Shown one piece after another: positions 18,344-27,814 of a DNA stretch of 64,000 bases. Under the pieces are notes generated by a model that saw nothing but the letters and a program-made list of their open reading frames with translations, was not told the origin of the DNA and searched no databases. The stretch covers positions 62,001-126,000 of the forward strand of contig CALVAQ010000003.1 of assembly GCA_944325595.1 (NCBI GenBank). The letters are read 5' to 3'. This DNA comes from Candidatus Gastranaerophilales bacterium (lineage in GTDB: Bacteria > Cyanobacteriota > Vampirovibrionia > Gastranaerophilales > Gastranaerophilaceae). Numbering within the stretch: the stretch's first letter is position 1; the number at the start of each line of letters is the position of its first letter. Both the position numbers and the translations under genes were made by a program.

Positions 18344-18464
18344 AAAAACAGGCTCAATGATGCTTTAAACAAGATTCGGGTCAGAGTTAGATTTAATCAA
18401 TTGGGGGTTATAGGTGGACACCCCCTGTTGTTATTTTGATTAGAGCTTTTAAAAATTGTAAACA

Positions 18465-18498
18465 AAAACGCTTTCTTTATTTTTAAAGAAAGCGTTTT
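18465..18498 (-). terminator. Terminator downstream of tpiA
   Basis: A perfect 14-bp stem (AAAACGCTTTCTTT with AAAGAAAGCGTTTT) and six-base loop lies 20 bases beyond the tpiA stop. On the minus strand it ends in GTTTTTGTTT. Confidence 0.85.
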
Positions 18499-18517
18499 GT
18501 CATTTGGTTTTTATTTT

Positions 18518-19297
18518 TTATTTCAAAGCGCCTCTGACGATTTTTGCAAAACTGTCAGCCTTGAGGCTTGCGCCGCCAACTAGTGCACCGTCAATGTCAG
18601 ATTGTGCCATTTGTTCTTCAATAGTTTCGGGTTTTACACTTCCGCCGTAGAGTATTCTGATTGCATCAGCTGCTTGAGCACCTGCAACTTCTTTTACAAC
18701 GTTTCTAATCATTGCAATTACTCTGTTTGCTTCAACAGAATCGCAGGTTTTGCCTGTACCGATAGCCCAGATAGGTTCGTAAGCAATGATAGATTTTGCA
18801 ACCTCATCGGCTGTCAAACCGTTCAATGCGGCTTTAATTTGAGAAGCTATATGAGAGTCTGTAACGCCGGCTTCTCTTTGTTCAAGAGATTCACCACAGC
18901 AGATAATCGGTACAAGACCTTCTGAGAGAATCTTTTTGGCTTTTTTGTTAACCATTTCGTCAGTTTCGCCAAAGTATTGTCTTCTTTCGGAGTGACCGAT
19001 GATAATGTATTCGCAGCCGGCATCTTTTGCCATTTCAACAGAAACTTCACCAGTGAAAGCACCCTGTGTTTCAAAATAGCAGTTCTGGCAAGCAAGTCTG
19101 ACTCTTCCGCAGCCGCAGTCTGTTAAAGCTTTGTTTACTGCATAAAGTGAAGTAAATACAGGAGCAATAACAACTTCCGGCATTGTTGCTTTATCCAAAT
19201 CTTTCAATTCTGCCATCAAATCATTAGCTAACTGTGCTGATTCTGCCTGCAATTTGTGCATTTTCCAGTTTCCTGCAATAACGGGTCTTCTAGACAT
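18518..19297 (-). CDS. tpiA: Triose-phosphate isomerase
   Basis: A 259-residue enzyme of normal length that interconverts dihydroxyacetone phosphate and glyceraldehyde 3-phosphate in glycolysis. Seen: the N-terminal GNWKMHK with catalytic Lys, IIGHSERRQYFGE with catalytic His, AYEPIWAIGTGKT with catalytic Glu, and the phosphate-binding LYGGSVKPE and GALVGGASL. The start has AAGGAGA seven bases upstream. It stands alone with its own terminator. Confidence 0.98.
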   Translation of the reverse strand: MSRRPVIAGNWKMHKLQAESAQLANDLMAELKDLDKATMPEVVIAPVFTSLYAVNKALTDCGCGRVRLACQNCYFETQGAFTGEVSVEMAKDAGCEYIIIGHSERRQYFGETDEMVNKKAKKILSEGLVPIICCGESLEQREAGVTDSHIASQIKAALNGLTADEVAKSIIAYEPIWAIGTGKTCDSVEANRVIAMIRNVVKEVAGAQAADAIRILYGGSVKPETIEEQMAQSDIDGALVGGASLKADSFAKIVRGALK

Positions 19298-19375
19298 AAT
19301 AAAATCTCCTTATTTTGTACTAATTCATAATTGAATAGTAGAAAAAACAAGGAGATTTATCAAGTTTAAAATATC

Positions 19376-19924
19376 TTATATAGTCTGAGCATGTTTTCTG
19401 CGTTCAGCGCTTTCCACAAGCTCATATATTGCATTTTTTATCTTTGAAACATATTCTTTTTTCGGATCAATAACAATTCTTCGTCTAAAGTCAGTTCCTG
19501 CCACACAATAAGAATCAATCCATCCGTTCATAAAGTTTTTCATATGAGAAAAGAATTTTTTGGGTTCTCTAAATGCATTTGCCGCTTCGGTGTAAAACTC
19601 ACTGTCAGGAACATATTTTTTATCAAACACAGTTACCAGCAGCTTGTCCGGATTTTTAGGTAAAAAGTCAACCGTCATTCTCAATCCTGCTTGGTCAGCC
19701 ATTGCATTGAGCTGGCCTCGAAAGTATTCAAACTGGGGATTTTGTGTAAATTCATCAAATGTTTTTTGAAAACGATTCAATGCTTTTTGATTTTTTGAAT
19801 ACAAGTTTAAAGTATCTGTTTCAACTTTCATTACGTTTTTTGCCTGAGGATAAGTTGATTGTTTGGGAATTTTTACTTCCTTTAGGGGTGAAAGTATTTT
19901 TTTTGACAAAGAAATTTTGCTCAT
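19376..19924 (-). CDS. Hypothetical protein, lineage-specific
   Basis: A 182-residue soluble protein of unknown function with no signal peptide or membrane helix. The N-terminal 40 residues are basic and low in complexity (MSKISLSKKILSPLKEVKIP). The middle is helical, and the C-terminus is charged. AAGGA upstream of the ATG supports translation. It begins with a short KIS/SPLK-like stretch faintly resembling the MKISPLKN starts near 59.3-60.0 kb. I do not recognise a domain. Confidence 0.75.
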   Translation of the reverse strand: MSKISLSKKILSPLKEVKIPKQSTYPQAKNVMKVETDTLNLYSKNQKALNRFQKTFDEFTQNPQFEYFRGQLNAMADQAGLRMTVDFLPKNPDKLLVTVFDKKYVPDSEFYTEAANAFREPKKFFSHMKNFMNGWIDSYCVAGTDFRRRIVIDPKKEYVSKIKNAIYELVESAERRKHAQTI

Positions 19925-20070
19925 ATGTAATCCTTACTTCCTTTTTGTTTACGAATAAAATAAATAAAGAGCAGCAAAAAATTTGCCTCTTCAAGACTTT
20001 TTTGTTCACATTTCTTAATATGCCCGAGAAAAATTTGTGAGAGGTAAATATAAAGTTTCTAAAAATATTG

Positions 20071-20076
20071 TATAAT
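20071..20076 (+). promoter_or_regulatory. -10 box of adenine deaminase gene, leaderless geometry
   Basis: TATAAT at 20071-20076 is followed by six T and the ATG at 20083. It overlaps the 15 bases that a TTG start at 20068 would need, so that longer start is rejected. Confidence 0.65.
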
Positions 20077-20082
20077 TTTTTT

Positions 20083-21792
20083 ATGGAAAAAATAATAAGA
20101 GTTGCAAAAGGAGAAGAAAAAGCTGACCTTGTATTGAAAAATGCAAAGGTTGTCAATGTTTTTTCAGAAGAAATCTACGAATCCGACATTGCTGTTTGTG
20201 ATGGAATAATTGCAGGTGTTGCAAAGGGATACAAGGGAAAAGAAGAAATTGACCTTACAGGCAAATATGTGTCGCCATCGTTTATTGACGGGCACGTGCA
20301 TATAGAAAGTTCAATGCTTTTACCTGCCGAATTTGCCAAAATGGTGGTTCCCTCAGGTACAACGACTGTTGTTGCGGACCCTCATGAAATTTCAAATGTA
20401 ATGGGGCTTCAGGGTATCAGCTTTATGAGAGAAGCATCAAAGAACCTTCCGCTTGATGTTTATATGACTCTGCCGTCTTGTGTTCCGGCGACAGACTTGG
20501 AAACATCAGGGGTAGATTTAAACAGCTATGACCTTGCTCTTTTGATAGATGCGCCGTGGGTTCTGGGTATAGCGGAGATGATGAATTTCCCCGGGGTTGT
20601 AAACTGTGATGCCGGTGTACTCAGCAAAGTAAAACTGGGGTTGGAAAAAATTAAACGAATAGACGGGCATGCCCCTCACCTGAGCGGGAAAGCCCTTAAT
20701 GCATATGTTGCAGCTGGTGTGCGTTCGGATCACGAATGCACGGAACCGGATGAAGCAATCGAAAAATTGCGGCTCGGTATGTATTTGATGGTTAGAGAAG
20801 CAACCGGTGCAAGGGATTTGGAACCCCTTATCCCTGTTTTGAAGCAATATAATACAAGAAAATGTATGTTTGTAACAGATGACAGACATCCGAAACACCT
20901 GAAAAAACATATTTCAAATATGGTTAAAAAGGCTGTAAAACTTGGCGTTGACCCGATAAAAGCAATCCAGATGGCGAGTCTGAATACTGCGGAATATTTT
21001 AATCTTCAAAAACTCGGTGCAATTGCTCCCGGTTACAAGGCGGATTTGCTTGTTTTGAATGATTTGGAAAACTTTGAACCGGAGATTGTAATCAAAGACG
21101 GGCAAATTGCAGCAAAAAACGGAAAACTGACGGTAAATCTTGACAGTTTGAAACCGCCTGTTTTGAGAGGTTCCGTCAATATAAAATACCTTTATCATGA
21201 TGATTTGAAAATAAAAGTTCCTGATGGCAAAACACTCGCAAAAACAATAAACGTAATACCAAAACAGCTTATTACAAAATGTTCTTTGGAAAAACCTGTA
21301 ATAAAAGACGGTTACGCTGACTCAAATATAAAAGATGATGTTTTAAAAATCGCTGTCATAGAAAGACATAAAGCCACAGGCAACATTGGTCTCGGGTTTG
21401 TGAAAGGCTTTGGTTTAAAATCAGGTGCAATTGCATCAACCGTTGCTCATGACTCACATAACATGATAGTTATAGGCACAAATGACGAAGATATGTATTA
21501 CGCAGCGGTAGAGCTTGTAAAATCACAGGGCGGAAAGATTGTTGTCGAAAATCAAAAAACTCTGGCACATCTAAAACTGCCCATAGCCGGACTAATGTCT
21601 GACAGACCGGCTCAAGAAGTACAAGAGCAAATTGAACAACTTGATGAAGCTGCAAAAAAAATCGGCTGCAAAATAGATGAACCGTTTATGAGCATGGCAT
21701 TTCTTTCTCTGTCTGTTATTCCTGAGTTGAAGATAACCGACAAAGGACTGATTGATGCAAACAATTTTGAGATAACAAACCTGTTTGAATAA
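20083..21792 (+). CDS. ade: Adenine deaminase
   Basis: A 569-residue amidohydrolase that converts adenine to hypoxanthine and ammonia in purine salvage. Seen: the metal-binding DGHVHIESSM after YVSPSFI, VADPHEISNVMG, GIAEMMNFPGV, DGHAPHLSGKALNAYVAAG and RSDHECTE. The C-terminal region has GFGLKSGAIASTVAHDSHN. All are hallmarks of bacterial Ade. The ATG is six bases after a TATAAT box, with no ribosome site, so translation may be leaderless. It stands alone between oppositely oriented genes. Confidence 0.96.
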   Translation: MEKIIRVAKGEEKADLVLKNAKVVNVFSEEIYESDIAVCDGIIAGVAKGYKGKEEIDLTGKYVSPSFIDGHVHIESSMLLPAEFAKMVVPSGTTTVVADPHEISNVMGLQGISFMREASKNLPLDVYMTLPSCVPATDLETSGVDLNSYDLALLIDAPWVLGIAEMMNFPGVVNCDAGVLSKVKLGLEKIKRIDGHAPHLSGKALNAYVAAGVRSDHECTEPDEAIEKLRLGMYLMVREATGARDLEPLIPVLKQYNTRKCMFVTDDRHPKHLKKHISNMVKKAVKLGVDPIKAIQMASLNTAEYFNLQKLGAIAPGYKADLLVLNDLENFEPEIVIKDGQIAAKNGKLTVNLDSLKPPVLRGSVNIKYLYHDDLKIKVPDGKTLAKTINVIPKQLITKCSLEKPVIKDGYADSNIKDDVLKIAVIERHKATGNIGLGFVKGFGLKSGAIASTVAHDSHNMIVIGTNDEDMYYAAVELVKSQGGKIVVENQKTLAHLKLPIAGLMSDRPAQEVQEQIEQLDEAAKKIGCKIDEPFMSMAFLSLSVIPELKITDKGLIDANNFEITNLFE

Positions 21793-21882
21793 ATATTGTC
21801 CGAGAAAAATTCGTGATAAGATTCTGCCGGACAAAAGCAGCCGGCGGCAACTGCGACATTAGATTAGATTATTTTCTGCAAA

Positions 21883-22704
21883 TCAGTTTACAAGTTTGAA
21901 TATTTCATTACAGATTTTAAAAACATCTTTTGCTGTGTCTACAGAAAGCATATTCGGACCGTCGCAAAGAGCCTTGTCCGGATCGGGGTGTATTTCAAAA
22001 AACAGTGCTTTAGCACCGGCTGCCATAGCTGCTTTTGCAAGTGTCGGTACGAATTTTCTTTCTCCCGAAGAGCAGTCTCCCGCACCGCCCGGAAGCTGGA
22101 CACTGTGAGTTGCATCAAATACAACAGGAATACCCATTTCCTGCATAATCGGAATACCCCTCATATCCACAACCAGATTGTTATACCCGAAACTCGATCC
22201 TCTGTCGGTAAAAAGTACTTTGTCATTTCCCGAATCAAAAACTTTTTGAGCCAGCGGTTTCATTTGGGCAGGAGCAAGGAACTGTCCTTTTTTTATATTT
22301 ACTATTTTCCCTGTTTTTGCAGCTGCTACAAGCAAATCAGTTTGTCTGCACAAAAATGCCGGGATTTGTATAATATCTGCCACTTCTGCAACAGGCGCCG
22401 CCTGATCCGGAGTGTGGATATCCGTAACAATCGGCAGGTCAAATTCTTTTTTTACTTCAGCAAGCATTTCGAGCCCTTTTTCGAGACCCGGACCTCTGAA
22501 TGACTTTATTGAGCTTCTGTTTGCTTTGTCAAAAGAAGATTTGAAAATGTAGTTTATATCAAGTTCCTGCGTAATTTTTTTCAGTTTTTCAGCAACAGTA
22601 AAAAGTATATCTTTGCTTTCGATAGCACACGGACCGGCAAGGATAGTCAATTTGTCTGAGCCTATTTCAAAATTTCTGAGTTTTACGGGTTTTATTTGAG
22701 TCAT
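21883..22704 (-). CDS. kdsA: 3-deoxy-8-phosphooctulonate synthase (KDO-8-P synthase)
   Basis: KdsA condenses PEP with arabinose 5-phosphate for the KDO of lipopolysaccharide, so its presence argues for an LPS-type outer membrane. From the chosen start the protein has 273 residues. Motifs: [62 protein letters not shown] and [13 protein letters not shown] frame beginning at 22734 adds ten residues, but its ATG is part of a TATAATG box. The inner ATG at 22704 has CAGGA about eight bases upstream, so it is preferred. Confidence 0.96.
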   Translation of the reverse strand: MTQIKPVKLRNFEIGSDKLTILAGPCAIESKDILFTVAEKLKKITQELDINYIFKSSFDKANRSSIKSFRGPGLEKGLEMLAEVKKEFDLPIVTDIHTPDQAAPVAEVADIIQIPAFLCRQTDLLVAAAKTGKIVNIKKGQFLAPAQMKPLAQKVFDSGNDKVLFTDRGSSFGYNNLVVDMRGIPIMQEMGIPVVFDATHSVQLPGGAGDCSSGERKFVPTLAKAAMAAGAKALFFEIHPDPDKALCDGPNMLSVDTAKDVFKICNEIFKLVN

Positions 22705-22815
22705 ATCGTCTATCCTGTATATTTGTTTTGACATTATACTGCCATAATTGTAAAATCTAATCAGATAAGCTTTATTATAACATTAAATTATTTTTATAAA
22801 AATCAGGAGCAAAAA

Positions 22816-23886
22816 ATGTTAATAGAGGAATTATTGGAAGCAGCAGTCGGACAAGGCGCAAGTGATATACACATTTCCGCCAATCTTCCGCCGGTATTTC
22901 GTATAGACGGAAAACTCGTCAGAACAAAAAGCGAGGCTCTCACTGCCGAAAATGTTGAAACGCTTGTTTTTCCTATTTTGAATAATGAACAAAGACGACG
23001 TTTGGAGCAGGATTGGGAACTTGACCTTTCATACGGTATCCATGGCATAGGCAGATTTCGTGTAAACGTTTATAAAAATAACGGAACATATGCGGCAGCT
23101 TTCAGAACTATCAATACAGAGGTTCCTTCTTTTGAAACACTTGGACTGCCGGCTGTAGTCAGAAAAATTACTGAAAAACCGAGAGGTCTTATCCTTGTTA
23201 CGGGTCCTACCGGTTCAGGTAAATCTACTACTCTTGCTTCAATGATTGACTATATCAACGAAACGAGAAATGAACATATCCTGACAATTGAAGACCCTGT
23301 TGAGTTTATTCACAAATCCAAAAAAAGTGTTGTTCACCAGAGAGAACTCGGACAGGATACACGTTCATTTGCAAACGCTTTGAAATCAGCTTTGCGTGAA
23401 GACCCTGATATCATTCTCGTAGGTGAGTTGCGTGACCTTGAAACAATCAGCCTTGCTATCACGGCAGCAGAAACTGGTCACCTTGTTATGGGTACTTTGC
23501 ACACGTCTTCTGCAAGCCAGACGATTGACCGTATTATTGACGTATTTCCGCAGGGTCAGCAGCAGCAGATTCGTATCATGCTTTCAAATTCACTTTGTGC
23601 GGTATTTTCACAGACACTCTTGCCTAAATTGACAGAAACCGGCGAGAAAAAAGGTCGTGTAATGGCACAGGAAATTATGGTGGTAAACGGTGCTATTGCA
23701 AACCTTATTCGTGAAGGTAAAACTTCCCAGATGTATTCCGCTATCCAAACAGGTGCATCTCAGGGCATGCAGACACTTGAAACGGCACTTGCAAATCTCT
23801 ACAGATCCAAACTCGTTTCCGCAGAAGATGCTCTTGCAAAATCGAGCCGACCGGATGAGTTAAAAAGACTAATCAATATGGCATAA
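22816..23886 (+). CDS. pilT: Type IV pilus retraction ATPase PilT
   Basis: A 356-residue hexameric ATPase that depolymerises type IV pili at the cytoplasmic base, powering twitching. Seen: GASDIHISANLPP at the N-terminus, Walker A GPTGSGKSTT (about residue 132), ILTIEDPVEFIH, Walker B DPDIILVGELRD, the His box GHLVMGTLHTSSA, and the C-terminal QEIMVVNGAIANLIREGKTSQ. The AIRAGE motif of E. coli-type PilT reads LIREGKT. It is monocistronic, with its own terminator. No other pilus assembly gene is next to it, although a pseudopilin-like protein lies at 45687. Confidence 0.96.
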   Translation: MLIEELLEAAVGQGASDIHISANLPPVFRIDGKLVRTKSEALTAENVETLVFPILNNEQRRRLEQDWELDLSYGIHGIGRFRVNVYKNNGTYAAAFRTINTEVPSFETLGLPAVVRKITEKPRGLILVTGPTGSGKSTTLASMIDYINETRNEHILTIEDPVEFIHKSKKSVVHQRELGQDTRSFANALKSALREDPDIILVGELRDLETISLAITAAETGHLVMGTLHTSSASQTIDRIIDVFPQGQQQQIRIMLSNSLCAVFSQTLLPKLTETGEKKGRVMAQEIMVVNGAIANLIREGKTSQMYSAIQTGASQGMQTLETALANLYRSKLVSAEDALAKSSRPDELKRLINMA

Positions 23887-23904
23887 CAAAATTCTTTATA
23901 TTGA

Positions 23905-23934
23905 AAAATTCCGGCATTAAGCCGGAATTTTTTT
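23905..23934 (+). terminator. Rho-independent terminator after pilT
   Basis: AAAATTCCGGC / GCCGGAATTTT, an 11-bp stem with a five-base loop and a T run, lies 18 bases past the pilT stop. The rest of the 318-base gap to prs holds a GC-richer stretch near 23955-24015, then AT-rich sequence and the prs promoter. Confidence 0.92.
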
Positions 23935-24160
23935 AAATAAATGTCTTGAAAAAACTCTGCCGCCTGCGCCTGTCATTGTAAGGCAGAAAGTGAAAGGCGG
24001 AAGCTGCGGCAACGGATTAATTACATTTGTAACATTTTATTTCATTTGATTAATTATCCTGATAATGAGGTAACAAAAAATATTTTTACGATATTTAAAA
24101 ATAAATACCTGACAAAAATTTAATATTTTGAAATCATTTATGTTAAATAGAACTATTTAT

Positions 24161-24169
24161 TGCTATAAT
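24161..24169 (+). promoter_or_regulatory. Extended -10 promoter of prs
   Basis: TGCTATAAT, with TATAAT at 24164-24169. A start near 24176 would give a leader of about 29 bases containing GGAAGGA just before the ATG at 24205, so this gene, unlike uvrC, is leadered. Confidence 0.65.
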
Positions 24170-24204
24170 TTTATGGTCTGTTGAATTGAAGGAAGGAATA
24201 AAAC

Positions 24205-25215
24205 ATGGAATTGACAATGGATTTCCCCGAACGTGAAAAGACAATCAGTCCTACTCACGATATACAACTGTTCGCAGGACGTGCGCACAGACAGCTGGCA
24301 GAAGAGATTGCAAGCTACCTCGGGACAAATGTCGGACCAATGATTATCAAAAACTTTGCAGACGGAGAAATATACGTTCAGGTTCAGCAAAGTATCAGAG
24401 GTGACGATGTTTTTATTATTCAGCCTTTGTCAAACCCTGTTAATGAAAATTTGATGGAACTGCTCATTATGATTGATGCCTTCAAAAGAGCCAGTGCAAA
24501 ATCAATCACGGCAGTAATCCCTTATTACGGTTATGCAAGACAGGACAGAAAAACCTCCGGAAGAGAAGCTATTACGGCAAAACTCGTTGCTGATTTGCTT
24601 ACTACTGCGGGAGCAAGCAGAATTCTCGCAATGGATTTGCATACAGGACAAATTCAAGGATTTTTCAATATTCTTGTTGACCACATTTATGCTACGCCTG
24701 TTTTGACAAGCTACATAAAAGAACTGAATATTCCATCAGACAAACTTGTTGCTGTCAGCCCTGATACAGGCGGTGTTCAAAGAACAAGGGTTTTTGCAAA
24801 ACAGCTTGATTGTCCGCTTGCTATTGTTGATAAAAGACGTGACAAACACAATGAAGCTATTGCAGATCACGTAATCGGTGATGTTAAAGGCAAAATTTGC
24901 ATACTTGTGGATGATATGATTGATACGGCAGGAACAATTTGTGAAGCTTCAAAACTGCTTGTCAGAGAAGGTGCAGAAAAGGTTTATGTCTGTGCGGCTC
25001 ACGGTATTCTTTCAGGTCCTGCAATTCAGAGACTCGAAGAAGCACCTGTGGAAGAAGTTATCATAACAAACTCAATTCCGCTTGACAGAGAAGTCTCTTC
25101 AAAGTTCACACAGTTGAGTATTGCTCCTATTTTGGGCGAAGCAATATCAAGAATTCATGACAATGAGTCGGTAAGTTCTCTTTTCGGTTTTGAAAAAGAG
25201 TACAAATCATATTAA
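24205..25215 (+). CDS. prs: Ribose-phosphate pyrophosphokinase (PRPP synthetase)
   Basis: A 336-residue enzyme that makes PRPP from ribose 5-phosphate and ATP, feeding nucleotide, histidine and tryptophan synthesis. Seen: NFADGEIYVQVQQSIRGDDV, the catalytic YGYARQDRKTSGREAI, DLHTGQIQGFF (metal binding), VDKRRDKHNEA, and the PRPP loop VDDMIDTAGTI. The leader contains GGAAGGA about 11 bases before the ATG. Confidence 0.97.
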   Translation: MELTMDFPEREKTISPTHDIQLFAGRAHRQLAEEIASYLGTNVGPMIIKNFADGEIYVQVQQSIRGDDVFIIQPLSNPVNENLMELLIMIDAFKRASAKSITAVIPYYGYARQDRKTSGREAITAKLVADLLTTAGASRILAMDLHTGQIQGFFNILVDHIYATPVLTSYIKELNIPSDKLVAVSPDTGGVQRTRVFAKQLDCPLAIVDKRRDKHNEAIADHVIGDVKGKICILVDDMIDTAGTICEASKLLVREGAEKVYVCAAHGILSGPAIQRLEEAPVEEVIITNSIPLDREVSSKFTQLSIAPILGEAISRIHDNESVSSLFGFEKEYKSY

Positions 25216-25279
25216 TCACCGGTACTTGTTATTCCGGTGTAAAAATTTTTACCACATAGGAATAGAGAGAGAGTTGAAA

Positions 25280-25306
25280 AGACCTGAACCTGAACAGTTC
25301 AGGTCT
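25280..25306. terminator. Possible bidirectional terminator between prs and the methyltransferase gene
   Basis: AGACCTGAAC and GTTCAGGTCT form a perfect 10-bp stem with a seven-base loop. A T-rich stretch (TTGTTTTTTTTAT) follows on the plus side after about ten bases, so termination for prs is plausible but not canonical. Confidence 0.5.
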
Positions 25307-25385
25307 TTGGATAAATTGTTTTTTTTATATTTTTACTGCCGGATTGATAAAGCAAAATAGTATTTCTGCATGTATTTTGAAATTA

Positions 25386-26162
25386 TTAGTTTGTTTGCAT
25401 TTCAAAATTAATTTTGCTGCTTATATAAAACAAAATTGATGCCGCAACTCCGAGGTTCAAAGATTCTGTATTGCTTGATATAGGAATCGTTGTTTTGATA
25501 TCGGCAATTTTAAGAGCCTCTTTTGTCAGACCGTCAGCTTCCGACCCGAGCATAATAACAAAAGGCTCTTTGTAGTCAATAGTTTCCGGTTTTACAACAT
25601 CTTTGTGATTTACTACCGTGGCAACAAATTTGTGGCTTGGGAAAACTTTTTTTACTTCATTCAAATCAGCTTTGACAACAGGAATTTTGAATAAAGCACC
25701 GACAGTTGAGCGGACAACTTTCGGGTTGTACACATCAGTTGTATCACCGCACAGAACAATTGCATCTATCGAAAAAGCGGCAGCAGAGCGTATCAATGTG
25801 CCAAGATTTCCAGCATCTTTTACGTTTTCTATCAAAGCTATTCTTTTTTTGTTTTTTATATTATCTGTGCCGAACTTTAATTGTTCTGCCACAGCGACGG
25901 CTTCAGGCTTTGTGTCGGTTGTGGAAATTTTTTCCATCACCGCATCTGTTACAACAACGAGTTTGTCTGTTATAAAGCCGAATTTTTTTATATGGTCTTT
26001 TGTAACATACACGGTTTCGATATGAGCCTTTTGTTGGAATGCTTCAAATATCGGCTTGTATCCTTCTATCAAAAACAGCCCTGACTCGGTTCTGTATTTT
26101 TTTTGATGAAGTTTTGCCGCTTCTTTTATTTTGTTGTTAGAAACACTTGTAATTTCCTGCAT
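25386..26162 (-). CDS. TrmH/SpoU-family RNA 2'-O-methyltransferase
   Basis: The protein has 258 residues from the chosen start. The SPOUT signature is clear: NVKDAGNLGTLIRSAAAF (motif 1), IMLGSEADGLT (motif 2) and ISSNTESLNLGVAASILFY (motif 3). The N-terminal EITSVSNNKIKEAAKLHQKKY resembles the substrate-binding domain of rRNA 2'-O-methyltransferases such as RlmB/TsnR relatives. It methylates a ribose in rRNA or tRNA; the site is not known. The longer frame to 26198 is rejected because ATG at 26162 overlaps the upstream stop as TAATG, a typical coupling junction. Confidence 0.92.
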   Translation of the reverse strand: MQEITSVSNNKIKEAAKLHQKKYRTESGLFLIEGYKPIFEAFQQKAHIETVYVTKDHIKKFGFITDKLVVVTDAVMEKISTTDTKPEAVAVAEQLKFGTDNIKNKKRIALIENVKDAGNLGTLIRSAAAFSIDAIVLCGDTTDVYNPKVVRSTVGALFKIPVVKADLNEVKKVFPSHKFVATVVNHKDVVKPETIDYKEPFVIMLGSEADGLTKEALKIADIKTTIPISSNTESLNLGVAASILFYISSKINFEMQTN

Positions 26163-27805
26163 TAAAGACCTGCCTGTTTTTGCCAATCCTTGAGCCATGC
26201 TTTTTCCTGCTCATTTAAAAGAGAATAATCTATTGCTTCTTCCTGAAACGGTACATGAGACAGAGATTCTATTTTTAGTTCACCGTTTACTTTTGTCAGA
26301 TAAACAGAGTTTTCCAGTCTTACTCCGCCAAAACCTGTTTTGTACAGACCGGGTTCTATTGTGAATACCATATTAGGCTTCAGCACACGTTTCCCTGATT
26401 TTGAAGATGATATTGTCGGAGGATTTTCATGGACACTGATTCCGACACCGTGACCGAGTCCGTGATTAAAATTGAAATCTCTCAAACCCGATTGTCTGTG
26501 AATTTTTCTTGCAACTTTATCGAGCGTAAAACCGGTTGTTCTCGGTGTGATTTTGTAGTGATATGCATTTAAAAACATTTTGAGAACCGTTGTATAGACT
26601 CTTTTTTGCATAGAAGAAGCATTACCCTTTACAAAGGTTCTTGTAATATCCGTAGAATATCCGCCTTCAAAATGCCCGCCGCAATCAAGAAGCACAAAGT
26701 CTCCGTCTTTTACTTTCACATTTTTGTCGGGATGAGAATAGTGGATGACAGAGGAGTTTGCTCCTGCTGCGAGTATTGTTTTAAAACTCAGCTGTTTTGC
26801 TCCCTGAGAGAGAAATTCCTTTTCAACAAAATCGGACAAATCAAGCTCAGAAAAACTGTTTTTTGTTTTTAAAAGTTCAGATGTTTTGTTTACAACAACG
26901 TCTGTTCTTTTGTAATTCTTTTTGAAATGCGCAATTTCAGCATCGTTTTTTATTGCTTTCATTTCTTTTATATAGTCTTTTGGTGACTCTTGTGCTTTAC
27001 CCTTTATAAGGGAATAATCATAGTAATTTATGGATGAAGGGTTAAAAAGAACACGGGATACTCCGTCAAACGCTCTGTCAAAGTCTTTGAGCGGGCGAAC
27101 CCAAAAATGACAGCCGATAGACCTTCCGTCAATTTTTTCATCCGTATAAACGCAGGCAGCATTTTTGCAAAGAACCAGTTTGGCTTTAAATGTAGATGAA
27201 AACGGTGTTTTGTATTGCCTGCAATTTGTGAAGTATGCGATATTTTCCAGATTTGTTTCAAGATAAAGCTCATCTTTTTTGAATTTTCTTGAAATCTTTT
27301 TGAATTTTTCATCAGCACTCAAACCCGAGATTGAAATATCGATGTGTTCTAACGGTTTATCGTTGTTTGCGGATTTTAGTTCAACAATTTTTGATACCGG
27401 TTCAAAATCCAGCGGTTTTATTTTGCATTTCTTTTTCGAGAGTTTTGATTTCAATGTTTCAAAAAAGTTGAGAGAAACTTTCTTTGATACAACCCCGAGA
27501 ACCGAACCTTTTTCTATTCTGTCTACAAGCTCTTCGGAAAAAGTTTGTCCCAGCTGAAGCTTTACGACGGATACTGTTTTTAGGTCGCATTCTTTGTCTG
27601 CCTGTTCATGGTATCTGCCGTCAACAAACTGCCAGACTTTGTCTTTTGACAAAAGGACATCTCCCGTTGAGCCGGAAAAGCCTGTTACAAAGTATCTTGC
27701 GCAGTTGGAAAGCTCGTTGTATTCAACAAGAAACTCGTCTGTTGTGTTGATTAAAAGATAATCAAGGCTGTTTTGTTCAAGAATTTCTCTCAACTTTTTG
27801 AGCAT
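26162..27805 (-). CDS. Xaa-Pro aminopeptidase (M24 family)
   Basis: A 547-residue peptidase of the two-creatinase-domain type that releases N-terminal residues preceding proline. The C-terminal pita-bread domain shows all metal ligands: LLDCGGHFEGGYSTDITRTF (Asp, Asp), NHGLGHGVGISVHENPP (His), MVFTIEPGLY (Glu) and VRLENSVYL (Glu). The N-terminal part matches the creatinase-N fold (DYLLINTTDEFLVEY). It is translationally coupled to the methyltransferase downstream, and ppiC lies 9 bases upstream, giving a three-gene operon. Confidence 0.94.
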   Translation of the reverse strand: MLKKLREILEQNSLDYLLINTTDEFLVEYNELSNCARYFVTGFSGSTGDVLLSKDKVWQFVDGRYHEQADKECDLKTVSVVKLQLGQTFSEELVDRIEKGSVLGVVSKKVSLNFFETLKSKLSKKKCKIKPLDFEPVSKIVELKSANNDKPLEHIDISISGLSADEKFKKISRKFKKDELYLETNLENIAYFTNCRQYKTPFSSTFKAKLVLCKNAACVYTDEKIDGRSIGCHFWVRPLKDFDRAFDGVSRVLFNPSSINYYDYSLIKGKAQESPKDYIKEMKAIKNDAEIAHFKKNYKRTDVVVNKTSELLKTKNSFSELDLSDFVEKEFLSQGAKQLSFKTILAAGANSSVIHYSHPDKNVKVKDGDFVLLDCGGHFEGGYSTDITRTFVKGNASSMQKRVYTTVLKMFLNAYHYKITPRTTGFTLDKVARKIHRQSGLRDFNFNHGLGHGVGISVHENPPTISSSKSGKRVLKPNMVFTIEPGLYKTGFGGVRLENSVYLTKVNGELKIESLSHVPFQEEAIDYSLLNEQEKAWLKDWQKQAGL

Positions 27806-27814
27806 AACTAATCC

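Larger units (their letters stand above)
17598..18464. repeat. Gene-free, repeat-dense intergenic region
   Basis: About 870 bases hold no credible gene; the 79-codon frame at 17916-18155 is built from palindromes. Elements seen include a perfect 18-bp inverted repeat at 17787-17831 and a 16-bp inverted repeat pairing 17894-17909 with 17978-17993. A long interrupted hairpin spans 18022-18100. GTCGGATT-TACT-AATCCGAC lies at 18163-18182, and a 14-bp inverted repeat pairs 18223-18236 with 18330-18343. A GGCAAACTGTCGTTCTG stretch near 17637 resembles the start of the last element. This is a cluster of dispersed palindromic repeats. Confidence 0.75.

Noticed and set aside
20068..20082. TTG start giving five more residues to adenine deaminase
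   Set aside because: Those codons are the TATAAT box and its spacer; the ATG at 20083 fits the family N-terminus.
26163..26198. Longer start of the RNA methyltransferase
   Set aside because: The TAATG junction at 26162 is the typical coupled start; the extension lies within the end of the peptidase gene.
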